A stretch of 64,000 bases of DNA from Oscillospiraceae bacterium (GCA_016293865.1 JAEDDG010000006.1:19593-83592), one strand, 5' to 3'. Counted from the stretch's first letter, positions 42,745-51,783 are shown. Notes: generated from the letters alone by a model not told the origin. Numbers and translations: made by a program.

Positions 42745-42779
42745 CAAAATGGAACGGGAAACCGTTCCATTTTGTTTTG
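42745..42779 (+). terminator. Terminator of the cytoplasmic sialidase gene
   Basis: CAAAATGGAACGG, loop GAAA, CCGTTCCATTTTG, then TTTTG. Confidence 0.82.
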
Positions 42780-42881
42780 TCCGGACCGGCTGCCCGCCGG
42801 TTCTTCTCCGTACAGCGCGCTGCACTGTATTTTGCAGCAAAACATGCACCGAAATTGAACTTTTTCAATCGTCTGTGGGTG

Positions 42882-42909
42882 TTGTCATTTTGATTCTGCA
42901 AGATATAAT
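42882..42909 (+). promoter_or_regulatory. Promoter of the YitT-like gene
   Basis: TTGTCA (42882-42887), 16-bp spacer, TATAAT (42904-42909), 30 bases ahead of the start. Confidence 0.75.
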
Positions 42910-42939
42910 GCAATCGATATGCTGCAGGAGGTACATAAA

Positions 42940-43782
42940 ATGGAAAAAGCAAAAAACACAGCCATGATCGTTCTGGGCATTGTGCTGATGGCCGCCGGCG
43001 TTTACTTTTTCAAAATTCCGAACGGCTTTGCGACCGGCGGCGTCAGCGGCATCGCAACGGTCCTGGCCCCCTGTATCCCCTTCATGACGCCGGGCATGCT
43101 GATCACTGTCATCAACATTCTCCTTTTGGCGGCCGGCTTTCTGATCCTTGGCCGCGGATTCGGCCTGCGCACCGCCGCGTGCTCCCTGGGCTTTTCCCTG
43201 ACCACCTGGGCGCTTGAAAAACTGGTGCCGCTGAACAGCCCGCTGACAGACCAGCCCTTTCTTGAGCTGGTCTATGCAATTCTCCTGACAGCTGTGGGCT
43301 CCGCCATTTTATTCAGCCATTCCGCCTCCTCCGGCGGAACCGACATCGTGGCGCTGATTCTGAAAAAATACACCTCTGTGGACACAGGAAAGGCGCTGCT
43401 CATCTCCGACTTTTTCATTGCCGTCTCCACATTTTTTGTTTTCGGCGTCAAAAGCGGTCTGTATTCCGTTCTGGGTCTGTTTGCCAAGGCGTTTCTTGTG
43501 GACAACGTCCTTGAAAGTCTGAATCTCTGCAAATACTTCACCATCGTCACCGAGCATCCGGACCCCATCAGCGATTACATCATCCATCAGCTGGAACACG
43601 GCGTCACGGTGATGGACGGTGTGGGCGTCTATTCGCAGCGGCATAAAAAGGTACTGCTGGTGGTCTGCCGGCGGATTGAGGCCGTCCGTCTGCGCCGCAA
43701 GCTGCGGGAGCTGGATCCCGGCGCGTTCATGATGATCACAAATTCCAGCGAGATCATCGGCCGCGGCTTCCGCGAAATCTGA
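42940..43782 (+). CDS. YitT family membrane protein (DUF161-DUF2179)
   Basis: A 280-residue protein with five or six membrane helices (first: AMIVLGIVLMAAGVYFFKIP) and the family signature PNGFATGGVSGIATVL, then SASSGGTDIVALILKKYTSV. A cytoplasmic C-terminal DUF2179 domain of about 80 residues follows (TVMDGVGVYSQRHKKVLLVV). The family is widespread in Firmicutes, and its transport or regulatory role is not settled. ATG 42940 lies behind AGGAGG; a frame extension to 42919 is not needed. The gene converges on the large protease gene. Confidence 0.9.
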   Translation: MEKAKNTAMIVLGIVLMAAGVYFFKIPNGFATGGVSGIATVLAPCIPFMTPGMLITVINILLLAAGFLILGRGFGLRTAACSLGFSLTTWALEKLVPLNSPLTDQPFLELVYAILLTAVGSAILFSHSASSGGTDIVALILKKYTSVDTGKALLISDFFIAVSTFFVFGVKSGLYSVLGLFAKAFLVDNVLESLNLCKYFTIVTEHPDPISDYIIHQLEHGVTVMDGVGVYSQRHKKVLLVVCRRIEAVRLRRKLRELDPGAFMMITNSSEIIGRGFREI

Positions 43783-43795
43783 AAAGCAGCAAAAC

Positions 43796-43836
43796 ACCCG
43801 CATCGACTCTGCCTGACTTCAGTTATCAATGCGGGT
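43796..43836 (-). terminator. Possible terminator of the protease-pseudokinase gene
   Basis: ACCCGCAT / ATGCGGGT with a 25-base loop and TGTTTTGC after it on the minus strand. A short stem, so tentative. Confidence 0.4.
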
Positions 43837-43848
43837 ATTATCGAAATA

Positions 43849-46455
43849 TTACTGCCGGTAAAGCGTGTAGGTGCCGCCGTTATAATAACAGTATACTTCC
43901 ATGGAATCCGGTGATAGCAACGAAAAATGGAAAAGCTGTCTTGCATCGCCTGTGTTTACCTCTTTATAGCAAAGATAGTCTCCATTCTCTATCCGATACT
44001 TCTCGCCAAAATCGAAGCTCGGCAAATTATAGGCCGTCCGATGATCTTCCTGCATTGAAAAATAATACATACCATCATCAGTCTTCCATGTTCCATGTAG
44101 GAAAATATCTGCGCTGCTCGTATAAGAAACCAACAATTTCGCCGCATCTTCAAAATAAAAAAGATCTATTAGCGCGTCAACATAACTTAAAACTCTCTGA
44201 TTATTTCTTTTAACTAACCAGTCCATCATATTATCGCTTTCAATAAAATAGTCAGCTGTATTGAAGGCGTCGTCTGCATCTATTAATTGTAAATAGTCGG
44301 AAGATTGTCGGTAATCAGAGATGTGTGAAAAAAGGTATCTAGTTCTATCGTTAAGCCTATAACGATCTTCCTTGTTGCGATACCGAGATACTGCCTCTTC
44401 ATATAATGTTCCCTGTAGCAAGTCAATAATTTCTGAAGTATCTTTATAGTTTTTTATTGTCTTAAAATTATAAAGAGCTTGAACAAAGTCGCCTTCCTCA
44501 ACATACGCACATCCTCGACAATAACGCACTTCATCGCACATCTCAAATCCTTTTTCATGGCCATCGCAGGCAAGCTGGTTAAAAACTGAAAATGCGCTGC
44601 TATAATCCTGCAAGTCATAAAGATAATACATGCCTTGTGCAAAACGTGTTTCTATGATCTGCTCCTGTGCATCATCATATCCCTCATCCGCAAGCGAAGT
44701 ATATTCTGCAATCGCTGCGTCATAATTGTGTGCCTTCACAAGCTCAGCTGCATAAAAATATCGCGCTTGCTGAGCCAATACCGCAGAATCTTCATAATCA
44801 AGCGCCGCAAATGCGACTGCTGCCGCCTCATAATTGCCGTTTTCCAAAAGAGTTCCTGCATCTACATAACTACACAGGTCACTGTCATGGAGTCTTGTCA
44901 CAGCGGGAACAAATAAGAGCTGACGGGCCGCAGAAAACTCCCCGAGCTGTGCTTTTTGAATTGCCGCCAGATAGCACCCAGCATAGCTCCCTACCGCTAT
45001 CAAAAGCAAAGCGCCTGTACATATACAGCTAATCACAGCTACTCTTTTACTGGACACTGTCCGATTCTTTTTTTCTCTCCGCAAAACAATCTGTGTTTTC
45101 GGCGGAACCGGCGTATTCTCACTCCATATTTCCTCACGCTGGTCATCAGTTTTTTCAAGCGAGATCAGACTGTCAATCAACTCCTGCATTGTGTGATATC
45201 TTGCCTCAGGAGCAGCAGCCATCCCTGTATTGACAATCTCTGCGAAATCCAACGGTATCCCTGCGAACAGTTCTTCCTTGGTCATTTCCTCTAATTTCAG
45301 CGCATTTGGAGCAACTTTTCCAGTAGCCGCATAAAAAAGTACTGAACAAAAGGAGTATACATCTGACAAGACACCAAAGTCATTTCCCCGGTATATCTCT
45401 GGTGCGGCAAATCCATTGACATAGCGCCCGGCATCTCCCGTTGCTGGCTCTTGCAAAATACAATGTCCATTTTTAATGAATAATGAGTCTGCAGATACAT
45501 GAAGATGTACATGTCCACTCTCGTGCAGCTGCTCAAGCTGAGTTGCAACTGGCAGCAGAAGTGCAATGGCAAACCTTGGCGAACACTTTCTCTTATTCTC
45601 TTCAATATATGCCCGCAGCGGAATGCTTGGCATATTCCTCTCAATACGCTTTTTTCTCATCAGCAGTACTATTACAAGCACTGCCATTGTACAGCCTGCA
45701 GTAATACCGGCAAACATCCAATAAAACTGTGTAGTACTCTCTTTCGCAGCTACATACGGAATGCTCTTTTCATTGAGAAACGATACCAATTCGGCAACAT
45801 CAATTGCCCCAAATATACCCTGTGCATTGTATGTACCGTATGTATTAATACCTATAACATTTCCCCTTTCATTAAAAAGCGGACCGCCAGAATTCCCGGA
45901 ATTAATTGCGGCATTAATCTGTAACAAACTGACAGCCGTTCCTTCCTCAACCACTGTCATTTGTCGAAGAGCACTAATAATGCCGTCCGTAATTGTTGTT
46001 TCTGCACCTGTATGCGCCTGCTGATCCGAGAGGTCGTCAGCAGCCGCAGGAAATCCCACTGCATATACAGCATCTCCCTGTTTTGCCGTTCCCTCCTCTA
46101 GGCAAAGAGCCTGCATGTCGACAGCCTGCGATAATTTGAGAATGCATAAATCCTTCTCCTCGCTTGATGCAATAATCCGTGCAGTCAAAGCACGGTTTTC
46201 ATCAACCCATACCTCGATCTGATAGGCTCCCTCAATAACATGATTATTTGTGGCAACCAATGTTTTTTCTTTATCACAATATATCACAAAACCAGATCCT
46301 GACCCGTAAAACTCCGCAGCCTCTGTCTCAATCCGTACCACCGATTCGGTTGATTCCAGGACATCAGCCGGAACAGATCCTACAGCACTTACAGGACCAA
46401 TTAGCAAAAGAAAACTAAAGAGGAAAGAAAAGACGCGACGCAGAACGGTTTTCAT
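43849..46455 (-). CDS. Trypsin-like protease / pseudokinase / TPR membrane fusion protein
   Basis: An 868-residue protein. Residues 1-25: signal peptide. About 30-235: HtrA-like S1C serine protease with H72 (ATNNHVIEG), D102 (EKDLCILKL) and S189 (NSGNSGGPL). 244-266: membrane helix followed by RKKRIER. 275-432: the C-lobe of a eukaryotic-type protein kinase. HLHVSADSLFI stands where HRDIKPDNLLI is expected, APEIYRGNDF is the APE segment, DVYSFCSVLFYAATG is helix F, and the N-lobe, catalytic Asp/Lys and DFG are missing. 472-494: second helix. About 500-760: TPR-like helical repeats, then a small beta-rich end. Predicted topology is protease outside, pseudokinase inside, TPR outside. The gene is much more AT-rich than its neighbours. 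Confidence 0.85.
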   Translation of the reverse strand: MKTVLRRVFSFLFSFLLLIGPVSAVGSVPADVLESTESVVRIETEAAEFYGSGSGFVIYCDKEKTLVATNNHVIEGAYQIEVWVDENRALTARIIASSEEKDLCILKLSQAVDMQALCLEEGTAKQGDAVYAVGFPAAADDLSDQQAHTGAETTITDGIISALRQMTVVEEGTAVSLLQINAAINSGNSGGPLFNERGNVIGINTYGTYNAQGIFGAIDVAELVSFLNEKSIPYVAAKESTTQFYWMFAGITAGCTMAVLVIVLLMRKKRIERNMPSIPLRAYIEENKRKCSPRFAIALLLPVATQLEQLHESGHVHLHVSADSLFIKNGHCILQEPATGDAGRYVNGFAAPEIYRGNDFGVLSDVYSFCSVLFYAATGKVAPNALKLEEMTKEELFAGIPLDFAEIVNTGMAAAPEARYHTMQELIDSLISLEKTDDQREEIWSENTPVPPKTQIVLRREKKNRTVSSKRVAVISCICTGALLLIAVGSYAGCYLAAIQKAQLGEFSAARQLLFVPAVTRLHDSDLCSYVDAGTLLENGNYEAAAVAFAALDYEDSAVLAQQARYFYAAELVKAHNYDAAIAEYTSLADEGYDDAQEQIIETRFAQGMYYLYDLQDYSSAFSVFNQLACDGHEKGFEMCDEVRYCRGCAYVEEGDFVQALYNFKTIKNYKDTSEIIDLLQGTLYEEAVSRYRNKEDRYRLNDRTRYLFSHISDYRQSSDYLQLIDADDAFNTADYFIESDNMMDWLVKRNNQRVLSYVDALIDLFYFEDAAKLLVSYTSSADIFLHGTWKTDDGMYYFSMQEDHRTAYNLPSFDFGEKYRIENGDYLCYKEVNTGDARQLFHFSLLSPDSMEVYCYYNGGTYTLYRQ

Positions 46456-46597
46456 CTACATTGCCTCCCACCTAATTCTTAATTTTCCCAATATAACTAC
46501 AAAAGTTTTTATTTAATATAGCATATTTCTCATAAAATTTGTAGTCATTCTACTATAAAAGCCTTCCTTCAACCATGACGATTTTCCGAATATATAG
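46456..46597. other. AT-rich upstream region of the fusion-protein gene
   Basis: Ribosome site GGTGGGAGG lies directly ahead of the start. An AT-rich stretch further up (46500-46560) must hold the promoter, but no box pair stands out. Confidence 0.35.
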
Positions 46598-46629
46598 AAA
46601 AATCCCGAATGCTTTCGCATTCGGGATTT
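46598..46629 (-). terminator. Terminator of the tRNA-Leu gene
   Basis: Stem AAATCCCGAATGC / GCATTCGGGATTT with loop of four bases and a minus-strand T-run (plus-strand A-run 46598-46602). It starts directly after the encoded CCA end. Confidence 0.85.
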
Positions 46630-46717
46630 TGGTGCGCGAGACCCGACTTGAACGGGCACGTGCGTAATGCACACTAGAACCTGAATCTAGCGAGTCTGCC
46701 AATTCCACCACTCGCGC
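46630..46717 (-). tRNA. tRNA-Leu, anticodon CAG
   Basis: The minus strand reads GCGCGAG (acceptor), GTGGTGGAATTGGCAGAC (D arm), CTAGA-TTCAGGT-TCTAG (anticodon arm, CAG at 46681-46683), a long variable arm GTGTGCATTACGCAC, the T arm with GTTCAAGTC, CTCGCGC and the encoded ACCA end. The long variable arm, discriminator A and anticodon CAG (reads CUG) identify a class II leucine tRNA. CCA is encoded. Confidence 0.95.
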
Positions 46718-46815
46718 ATCTTTTCTGCGGCGCTGACCGCGGTGATTATATTACCACGAACCCCCGGGAATGTCAAGGGGCAACTTTTCAATTTTTTCTT
46801 TTTTCTGTCATGTTT

Positions 46816-46842
46816 CTGCCGGGCGCCTGAGATGCCCGGCAG
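46816..46842 (-). terminator. Hairpin after the Gfo/Idh/MocA operon
   Basis: CTGCCGGGC / GCCCGGCAG with a nine-base loop, 22 bases past the stop. No good T-run, so possibly a weak or factor-dependent terminator. Confidence 0.5.
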
Positions 46843-46863
46843 ATCGCTCTCCTCCGATACCGT

Positions 46864-47883
46864 TTAAAAATCGAATCCGCAGCGCTGCGCAATCTCATGC
46901 AGGCTGACCTCCCGGCCCAGCATGCCGGACTCCTTCTGCGCCTGCATCAGCAGCGTGGACAAAATGGCAGAATCCGCCCGGTTTTCGGGTTCGCCCGTAC
47001 CGCGGACTGCATTGACAAAGCAGTCCCACTCCGCGCGGTACACATCGTCAAAGTCCCGCCGGAACGTCAGATGCTCTGTTTTCCCGTCTATGGTACCGAC
47101 GGTAATGGACGGCTCCATAAAGTCGCCCTGGATGTATCCGCGGTCGCCGGCAATCTCCAGCGTATGGACCTGCGGGTGCTGCACATAATTGAAATGCGTG
47201 TGCGCGCCCATTCTGCCGTTTTTCCATCTGTATACCGTATCAATAAAATTCGGGTTGGAGCTCAGCTCCAGATCACCAGCCTGGTAAGCGCTGGAATACG
47301 CATAGTCAGGCACCTGCCCGGTGATCCAGCACAGCAGATCGGAGTCATGGATACAGTCCATGATGACCGAATACGGCGTGTGGGCCTGGTGGCGGGTAAT
47401 GGAGCACAGCAGTGTATTGTATGTGGCAAAACGGCTGGAGTAATGCAGCACGCTGCCGATCCTGCCGCTGTCCACAATCTCTTTGACCTTCCGGACAAAC
47501 GGGTCAAAGTGAAACATAAAGCCCACGGAAAAGACTTTTTTGCTGCGTCTGGCCGCATTGAGCATGGCGACGCACTCCTCCATGGAGTCGCTCATGGGCT
47601 TTTCGCAGAACACATGCACGCCGGCGTCCAGCGCTGTAATGGCCATCTTTGCATGCATTCCGTGCGGGGTGGCAATAATCACAGCATCCGGCTTTCCCTC
47701 TTCCAGCGCCTGCTCCAGCGACGCATACCGCGGGAAGCTGCCGATCTCACTGACCACGCGCTGAAAGCTCGCTTCAAACGGCTCGACAACACTCAGCTCC
47801 AGATCACCGCGCTCATTGAGCAAACGCAGATGGCGGCGGCCGATTGAACCGACGCCCACAAGGCAGAATTTCAGTTTGTTCAT
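46864..47883 (-). CDS. Gfo/Idh/MocA family oxidoreductase
   Basis: A 339-residue NAD(P)-dependent sugar oxidoreductase. The N-terminal Rossmann fold has VGVGSIGRRHLRLL (7-20) and AVIIATPHGMHAKMAI, followed by the catalytic segment FCEKPMSDSMEEC. The C-terminal alpha/beta domain runs from about 130 (MFHFDPFVRKVKEIVDSGRI ... HLTFRRDFDDVYRAEWDCF). Substrates in this family include inositols, hexoses and amino sugars. It is the last gene of the unit with two SDR enzymes, starting 14 bases after the second. The three dehydrogenases probably act on one sugar or sugar acid. Confidence 0.88.
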   Translation of the reverse strand: MNKLKFCLVGVGSIGRRHLRLLNERGDLELSVVEPFEASFQRVVSEIGSFPRYASLEQALEEGKPDAVIIATPHGMHAKMAITALDAGVHVFCEKPMSDSMEECVAMLNAARRSKKVFSVGFMFHFDPFVRKVKEIVDSGRIGSVLHYSSRFATYNTLLCSITRHQAHTPYSVIMDCIHDSDLLCWITGQVPDYAYSSAYQAGDLELSSNPNFIDTVYRWKNGRMGAHTHFNYVQHPQVHTLEIAGDRGYIQGDFMEPSITVGTIDGKTEHLTFRRDFDDVYRAEWDCFVNAVRGTGEPENRADSAILSTLLMQAQKESGMLGREVSLHEIAQRCGFDF

Positions 47884-47897
47884 TTTCCCTCTCCCTC

Positions 47898-48683
47898 TTA
47901 CCAGCTGGTCAGACCGCCGTCCACCACAAGATTGACGCCGGTCATAAAAGACGACGCATCAGAGCACAGCAGAAGCAGCGCGCCGTTCAGATCCTCCGGC
48001 ATACCCGTCCGTTTCAGCATCGCCCTGGCGCTCAGCCGTTCAATAAAATCCTTTTCGTTCGTGTGCACATTTGGGAATGCGCCGGGCGAAAGACAGTTGA
48101 CACGGATATTCCGACGGGCCAGCGCCGACGCACAGTACCGCGTGAACTGAATCACAGCGGCCTTGGGCGCGCTGTAAGACGGCGGGTTCCAGGGCACATC
48201 GTCTCCGTAAACGTCGAAATCCGGTGCGACAAAGCCGTACATCGAACCGATATTCACAATATTCCCGCCGCCCTGCGCATCGAAATACGGCAGAATCTCC
48301 CGGGTGCAGCGAAACGGCACATTCAGGATGCCGTCCACACCGGCAGCCCAGTCTTCGTCAGTGACCATCTCCAGCCGGTACTCCCCCAGCGCGCCCAGAT
48401 TGGCAGCGCCGTTGATCAGCACGTCAATATGTCCGAAAGCCTCCCGGACTTCGGAAAAGGCATTTCTGATCTTTTCCGTTTTCTGCAGATCCGCATGAAC
48501 GAAAATCATCCGGCCATTCCGGCGGTCTTCATCAAACGCACGGCCCATACGGTCCGTCCGGCTGATCACCGCAACACGCGCGCCGTAATCCAGCAGCGCT
48601 CTGGTCATCGGCCGTCCAAGCCAGCCTGATCCTCCGGTAAAAATCACGTTTTTTCCTTCCATGGAAAAGATTTCATTTCTCAA
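47898..48683 (-). CDS. Short-chain dehydrogenase/reductase (second of a tandem pair)
   Basis: A 261-residue SDR. Cofactor motif FTGGSGWLGRPM (about 13-24), NGAANLGALGE, catalytic Ser in NIGSMYGF and YxxxK in SYSAPKAAVIQF; the end FMTGVNLVVDGGL is typical. It is a close paralogue of the gene upstream: the segments PYFDAQGGGNIVNIGSMYG and RYCASALARRNIRVN are shared. I start it at TTG 48683 (MRNEIFSMEGKNVIF) because this aligns with the paralogue start MAKDIFSMKDK and AAAGGA lies upstream; longer starts are open. It probably oxidises or reduces a sugar acid in the same pathway as its twin and the Gfo/Idh/MocA enzyme. Confidence 0.86.
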   Translation of the reverse strand: MRNEIFSMEGKNVIFTGGSGWLGRPMTRALLDYGARVAVISRTDRMGRAFDEDRRNGRMIFVHADLQKTEKIRNAFSEVREAFGHIDVLINGAANLGALGEYRLEMVTDEDWAAGVDGILNVPFRCTREILPYFDAQGGGNIVNIGSMYGFVAPDFDVYGDDVPWNPPSYSAPKAAVIQFTRYCASALARRNIRVNCLSPGAFPNVHTNEKDFIERLSARAMLKRTGMPEDLNGALLLLCSDASSFMTGVNLVVDGGLTSW

Positions 48684-48775
48684 CGCGCACATTCCTTTCC
48701 GCACATACAGCCTGATACGGGTACGGCGCGCCTGCAGGTTCTGGCCTTTGGCGCGCCGCATCATTCAGGAAAGCT

Positions 48776-49576
48776 TTACCACTGGGTCATACCGCCGTCC
48801 ACAATGATGTTTGTGCCGGTCATAAAGGAAGAGGCATCCGAGCACAGCAGGAGCAGTGCGCCGTTCAGCTCTTCCGGCTTGCCGGTACGCTTCATCATGG
48901 TTTTGTTGCTCAGGCGGGAAATGAAAGCCATATTGGAGCTGGGTGTAATGTTCGGGAAGGGGCCCGGCGTAATGCTGTTGACGCGGATATTCCGGCGGGC
49001 CAGCGCAGATGCGCAGTACCGTGTGAACTGGAGCACACCGGCCTTGCCTGCGCCGTACGTGGGCGGATTCCAGGGAATGTCATCGCCGTAAATGTCAAAG
49101 TCCGGCGCAATCACGCCGTACATGGAGCCGATATTGACAATATTGCCGCCGCCCTGGGCGTCAAAATACGGGATAATCTCACGGGTGCAGCGGAAGGTTA
49201 CATTCAGCGTACCATCCACGCCGGTTTCCCAGGTCTGATCGTCCACTTTGTCCAGTCTGAACTCGCAGCTCTTTCCGCCGGCGCCGCCGCCGTAGGCCGC
49301 GCAGTTCACAAGCACATCAATCCGGCCGAAGATTTTCTTGACTTCCGCAAAGCCGGTACGGATGCTTTCGGTATCGCTCAGATCGGCGCAGACAACCGCA
49401 AGCTTCCCGGCCTGACGGTACTGGTCATAAGTTTCATCCAGTCTGTCCGCAATGTCAATGACAGCCACATTCGCGTCGTATTCCAGCAGCGCCTTCACCA
49501 TAACTTTGCCAAGATTGCCGCAGCCGCCGGTGTACACGACAGTTTTATCCTTCATCGAGAAAATATCTTTTGCCAT
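48776..49576 (-). CDS. Short-chain dehydrogenase/reductase (first of a tandem pair)
   Basis: A 266-residue SDR with YTGGCGNLGKVMVKAL at the N-terminus, NCAAYGGGAGGK, the catalytic NIGSMYG and YxxxK in TYGAGKAGVLQF, then SFMTGTNIIVDGGM. Both members of the pair share an unusual insertion PDFDIYGDDIPWNPP ahead of the active-site Tyr, so they are recent duplicates with possibly different substrates. A 92-base gap separates them. It follows the AraC regulator gene, which may control the unit. Confidence 0.88.
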   Translation of the reverse strand: MAKDIFSMKDKTVVYTGGCGNLGKVMVKALLEYDANVAVIDIADRLDETYDQYRQAGKLAVVCADLSDTESIRTGFAEVKKIFGRIDVLVNCAAYGGGAGGKSCEFRLDKVDDQTWETGVDGTLNVTFRCTREIIPYFDAQGGGNIVNIGSMYGVIAPDFDIYGDDIPWNPPTYGAGKAGVLQFTRYCASALARRNIRVNSITPGPFPNITPSSNMAFISRLSNKTMMKRTGKPEELNGALLLLCSDASSFMTGTNIIVDGGMTQW

Positions 49577-49689
49577 TTCTGATTCACGCGCCTTTCGTTT
49601 TATTCTGGTGTTTTAAGCATAGCATACGGGCCATGCCGGCGCAAGATGACAGAGCGGACGCAGTTATCGGCATTTATGTCCTGATTTGC

Positions 49690-50469
49690 TCATTTTTTCG
49701 GAACCGGATGTCCGAAATAGCTCTTATATGCCCGTCTGAAAGAGGAAAGAGAGGTGTATCCCACCGCTGCGGCGATCTCTGCCCGCGTGCTTCCCCCGCT
49801 CTGCAGCATCGCCTGTGCAAGATTCATGCGCACGCGCAGCAAAAGCGCGGAAAAATTGCTGTGATATTTCTCCATCAGAATCCGCGACAGCTGGCGTTCG
49901 CTGACGCCGATGCGCTCTGCGAGCCGGCGTTTGCTGCAGGCCGGGTCGCGGAAATCAACATTGAAGCACTCCTCCAGAAGGCCGATGCGTTCTTCATCCA
50001 GCGTCTGCACGGGAACCGCCTTCCTTTCACCGGAAGGGTAGATGCAGCGCGCCAAAAGTACAAAAAACAGCCGCAGTTCTGCAGCCACCTGCTCCCGCAG
50101 GCCAGGCCGCGGATCGCTCACTGCCGCTTTCACCGCCCGCAGCCGGGCGGCTCCGTCAAAGCTGTCAGCGATCTCAAGGGGCTTCTGTATCCGGCGGAAC
50201 ACATCGCACACATCCTCTTCTCCGCCGCCTGTAAACGAAAACAGTATGGAACTGATCCGCTCCAGCGGTCCGTCCGCAGCCATGTGCGCCACCAGCGGCG
50301 GCACCAGAATAAAACGGACGCCGTCCTGCTTTTCCACACATGTCAGCTCAAAGCAGGGGTGCATATGCTGCATCGGGGGACGATTCAGCCCATGAAAAAA
50401 GCGGCCGGTCAGCAGCACTTCCATCCCCGGCAGAACGATCCGCAGCGGCAGCTTGATTTCCGGTTCCAT
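49690..50469 (-). CDS. AraC-family transcriptional regulator
   Basis: A 259-residue protein with a cupin-like N-terminal sensor (about 1-120, LLTGRFFHGLNRPPMQHMHP) and an AraC helix-turn-helix pair at the C-terminus: CSKRRLAERIGVSERQLSRI and SGGSTRAEIAAAVGYTSLSS, then FRRAYKSYFGHPVPKK. It lies between mannitol-1-phosphate dehydrogenase and the SDR pair on the same strand, 114 bases ahead of the SDR gene. It most likely controls these sugar genes. The ligand is unknown. Confidence 0.88.
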   Translation of the reverse strand: MEPEIKLPLRIVLPGMEVLLTGRFFHGLNRPPMQHMHPCFELTCVEKQDGVRFILVPPLVAHMAADGPLERISSILFSFTGGGEEDVCDVFRRIQKPLEIADSFDGAARLRAVKAAVSDPRPGLREQVAAELRLFFVLLARCIYPSGERKAVPVQTLDEERIGLLEECFNVDFRDPACSKRRLAERIGVSERQLSRILMEKYHSNFSALLLRVRMNLAQAMLQSGGSTRAEIAAAVGYTSLSSFRRAYKSYFGHPVPKK

Positions 50470-50571
50470 CGCATACGCTCCTTTCTGATTCCCACTGAAT
50501 GCAAAACCGGCGCGCCGGTGAAACAGGCCACAGGCACGCCGGCATACGGCAATGATTTTTTGATCCGGCGG

Positions 50572-51783
50572 TCAGATAATATCCGTCAGATGTTCTCTGC
50601 GAAGCTTGTTCGCCAGATCCATGATCGCACTGACCGGTGCGCCGCTGGCATACAGGCCGTAGAAGCGCATGATCAGGCCGGCAATCGCACTGTCAGCCGA
50701 AAGCCCGGAAACCTCCGCCAGAACCTTCAGGGCATTTTCCTCCGTCTGCTCCAGTTCGCCTTCCTTCAGATACTCATAGACAGCGCCGGCAGCACCTGCG
50801 CAGATGAACACCGGCGTAATGCCCATCTCCTGGCACAGGAGGGACGAGCCGATCATCCGGTCTGCAGGAGAGAGCTTGCGCTTGGGATCTCCGCCGACGC
50901 GCTTGCAGGTGTCCTTCAGCGCAGCGTTTGTAAAGCGCAGCAGAAGATCCTGAATGTGCTTGACGATACTCTCCAGCTCCACGCCGTACTTTTTGGAAAG
51001 GGCCATGGCGCTTTCCAGCATGGCATTGATGACGATGGAATAGGTCTGCGGATCCGCAATGGACTGATAGATGTATTCCTTATCCGTGTACAGGCCCAGG
51101 TATGCGCAGGTCGCATGGCCCATGTTATGGATATAGAGCTTTCTTTTGATGTAAAAATCAAAGGGCTCAAAGGGGATCATATTCTTAATCTCGGGAATCT
51201 CGCCTTTGAACGCCGCCTTGTCCACAGGCAGGAAGCCATAGCTCTCCACGCACACGCGCAGCGGATTGCCGTCCTGCATTTCCGGCGTCTGCACCGGAAC
51301 CATGCGGCCGATGGACGCCTCCACCAGACCCACGCGTTCGTCAAAGATTCTGCATTCTTCCTCAGTGAGCTGTTCTTTCAGCATGCCCTCCACAACCTTG
51401 TTGGCATCCATCAGGTTCTCACAGATGATGATGTTCAGCGGGCGGTCGCTTTCCTTAAACCGCTTCTTCAGGCCGGCGACGATGTTGGGAACAATGAACT
51501 TCAGGATGCGCACGCCCACGGCCGTGGCCATGATGTCTGTCTGCGCAATGGCCTCTGCCACAGCGTCCTGATCATTGCCGTTGATGGCGCTGACATGGTC
51601 CACCGTGACATCCTCGTGTCCCTCAGTGGTCACAATGCGCACCGGATAGCTGTGATCCCGGTTCAGTGTATCCACCACAGTATCCACAACGTCAATAAAC
51701 GTGACGTCATAACCAGACTTGCTCATCAGCATTCCGATAAATCCGCGGCCGATATTTCCGCCGCCGTACATGATCGCTTTCAC
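50572..51783 (-). CDS. mtlD: Mannitol-1-phosphate 5-dehydrogenase
   Basis: A 403-residue polyol dehydrogenase of the mannitol dehydrogenase family. The N-terminal NAD motif is YGGGNIGRGFIGMLMSKSGY; ICENLMDANKVVEG, ERVGLVEASIGRMVP and KRKLYIHNMGHATCAYLG (with the catalytic Lys and His area) follow. It converts mannitol 1-phosphate to fructose 6-phosphate. No mannitol PTS gene is near, so the substrate may come from another locus or be a related hexitol phosphate. It has its own promoter and is followed by the AraC regulator after 102 bases. Confidence 0.87.
   Translation of the reverse strand: MKAIMYGGGNIGRGFIGMLMSKSGYDVTFIDVVDTVVDTLNRDHSYPVRIVTTEGHEDVTVDHVSAINGNDQDAVAEAIAQTDIMATAVGVRILKFIVPNIVAGLKKRFKESDRPLNIIICENLMDANKVVEGMLKEQLTEEECRIFDERVGLVEASIGRMVPVQTPEMQDGNPLRVCVESYGFLPVDKAAFKGEIPEIKNMIPFEPFDFYIKRKLYIHNMGHATCAYLGLYTDKEYIYQSIADPQTYSIVINAMLESAMALSKKYGVELESIVKHIQDLLLRFTNAALKDTCKRVGGDPKRKLSPADRMIGSSLLCQEMGITPVFICAGAAGAVYEYLKEGELEQTEENALKVLAEVSGLSADSAIAGLIMRFYGLYASGAPVSAIMDLANKLRREHLTDII

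Noticed and set aside
50505..50525. ACCGGCGCGCCGGT palindrome after mtlD
   Set aside because: It lacks a loop and a proper T-run, and is short enough to be chance in GC-rich DNA.
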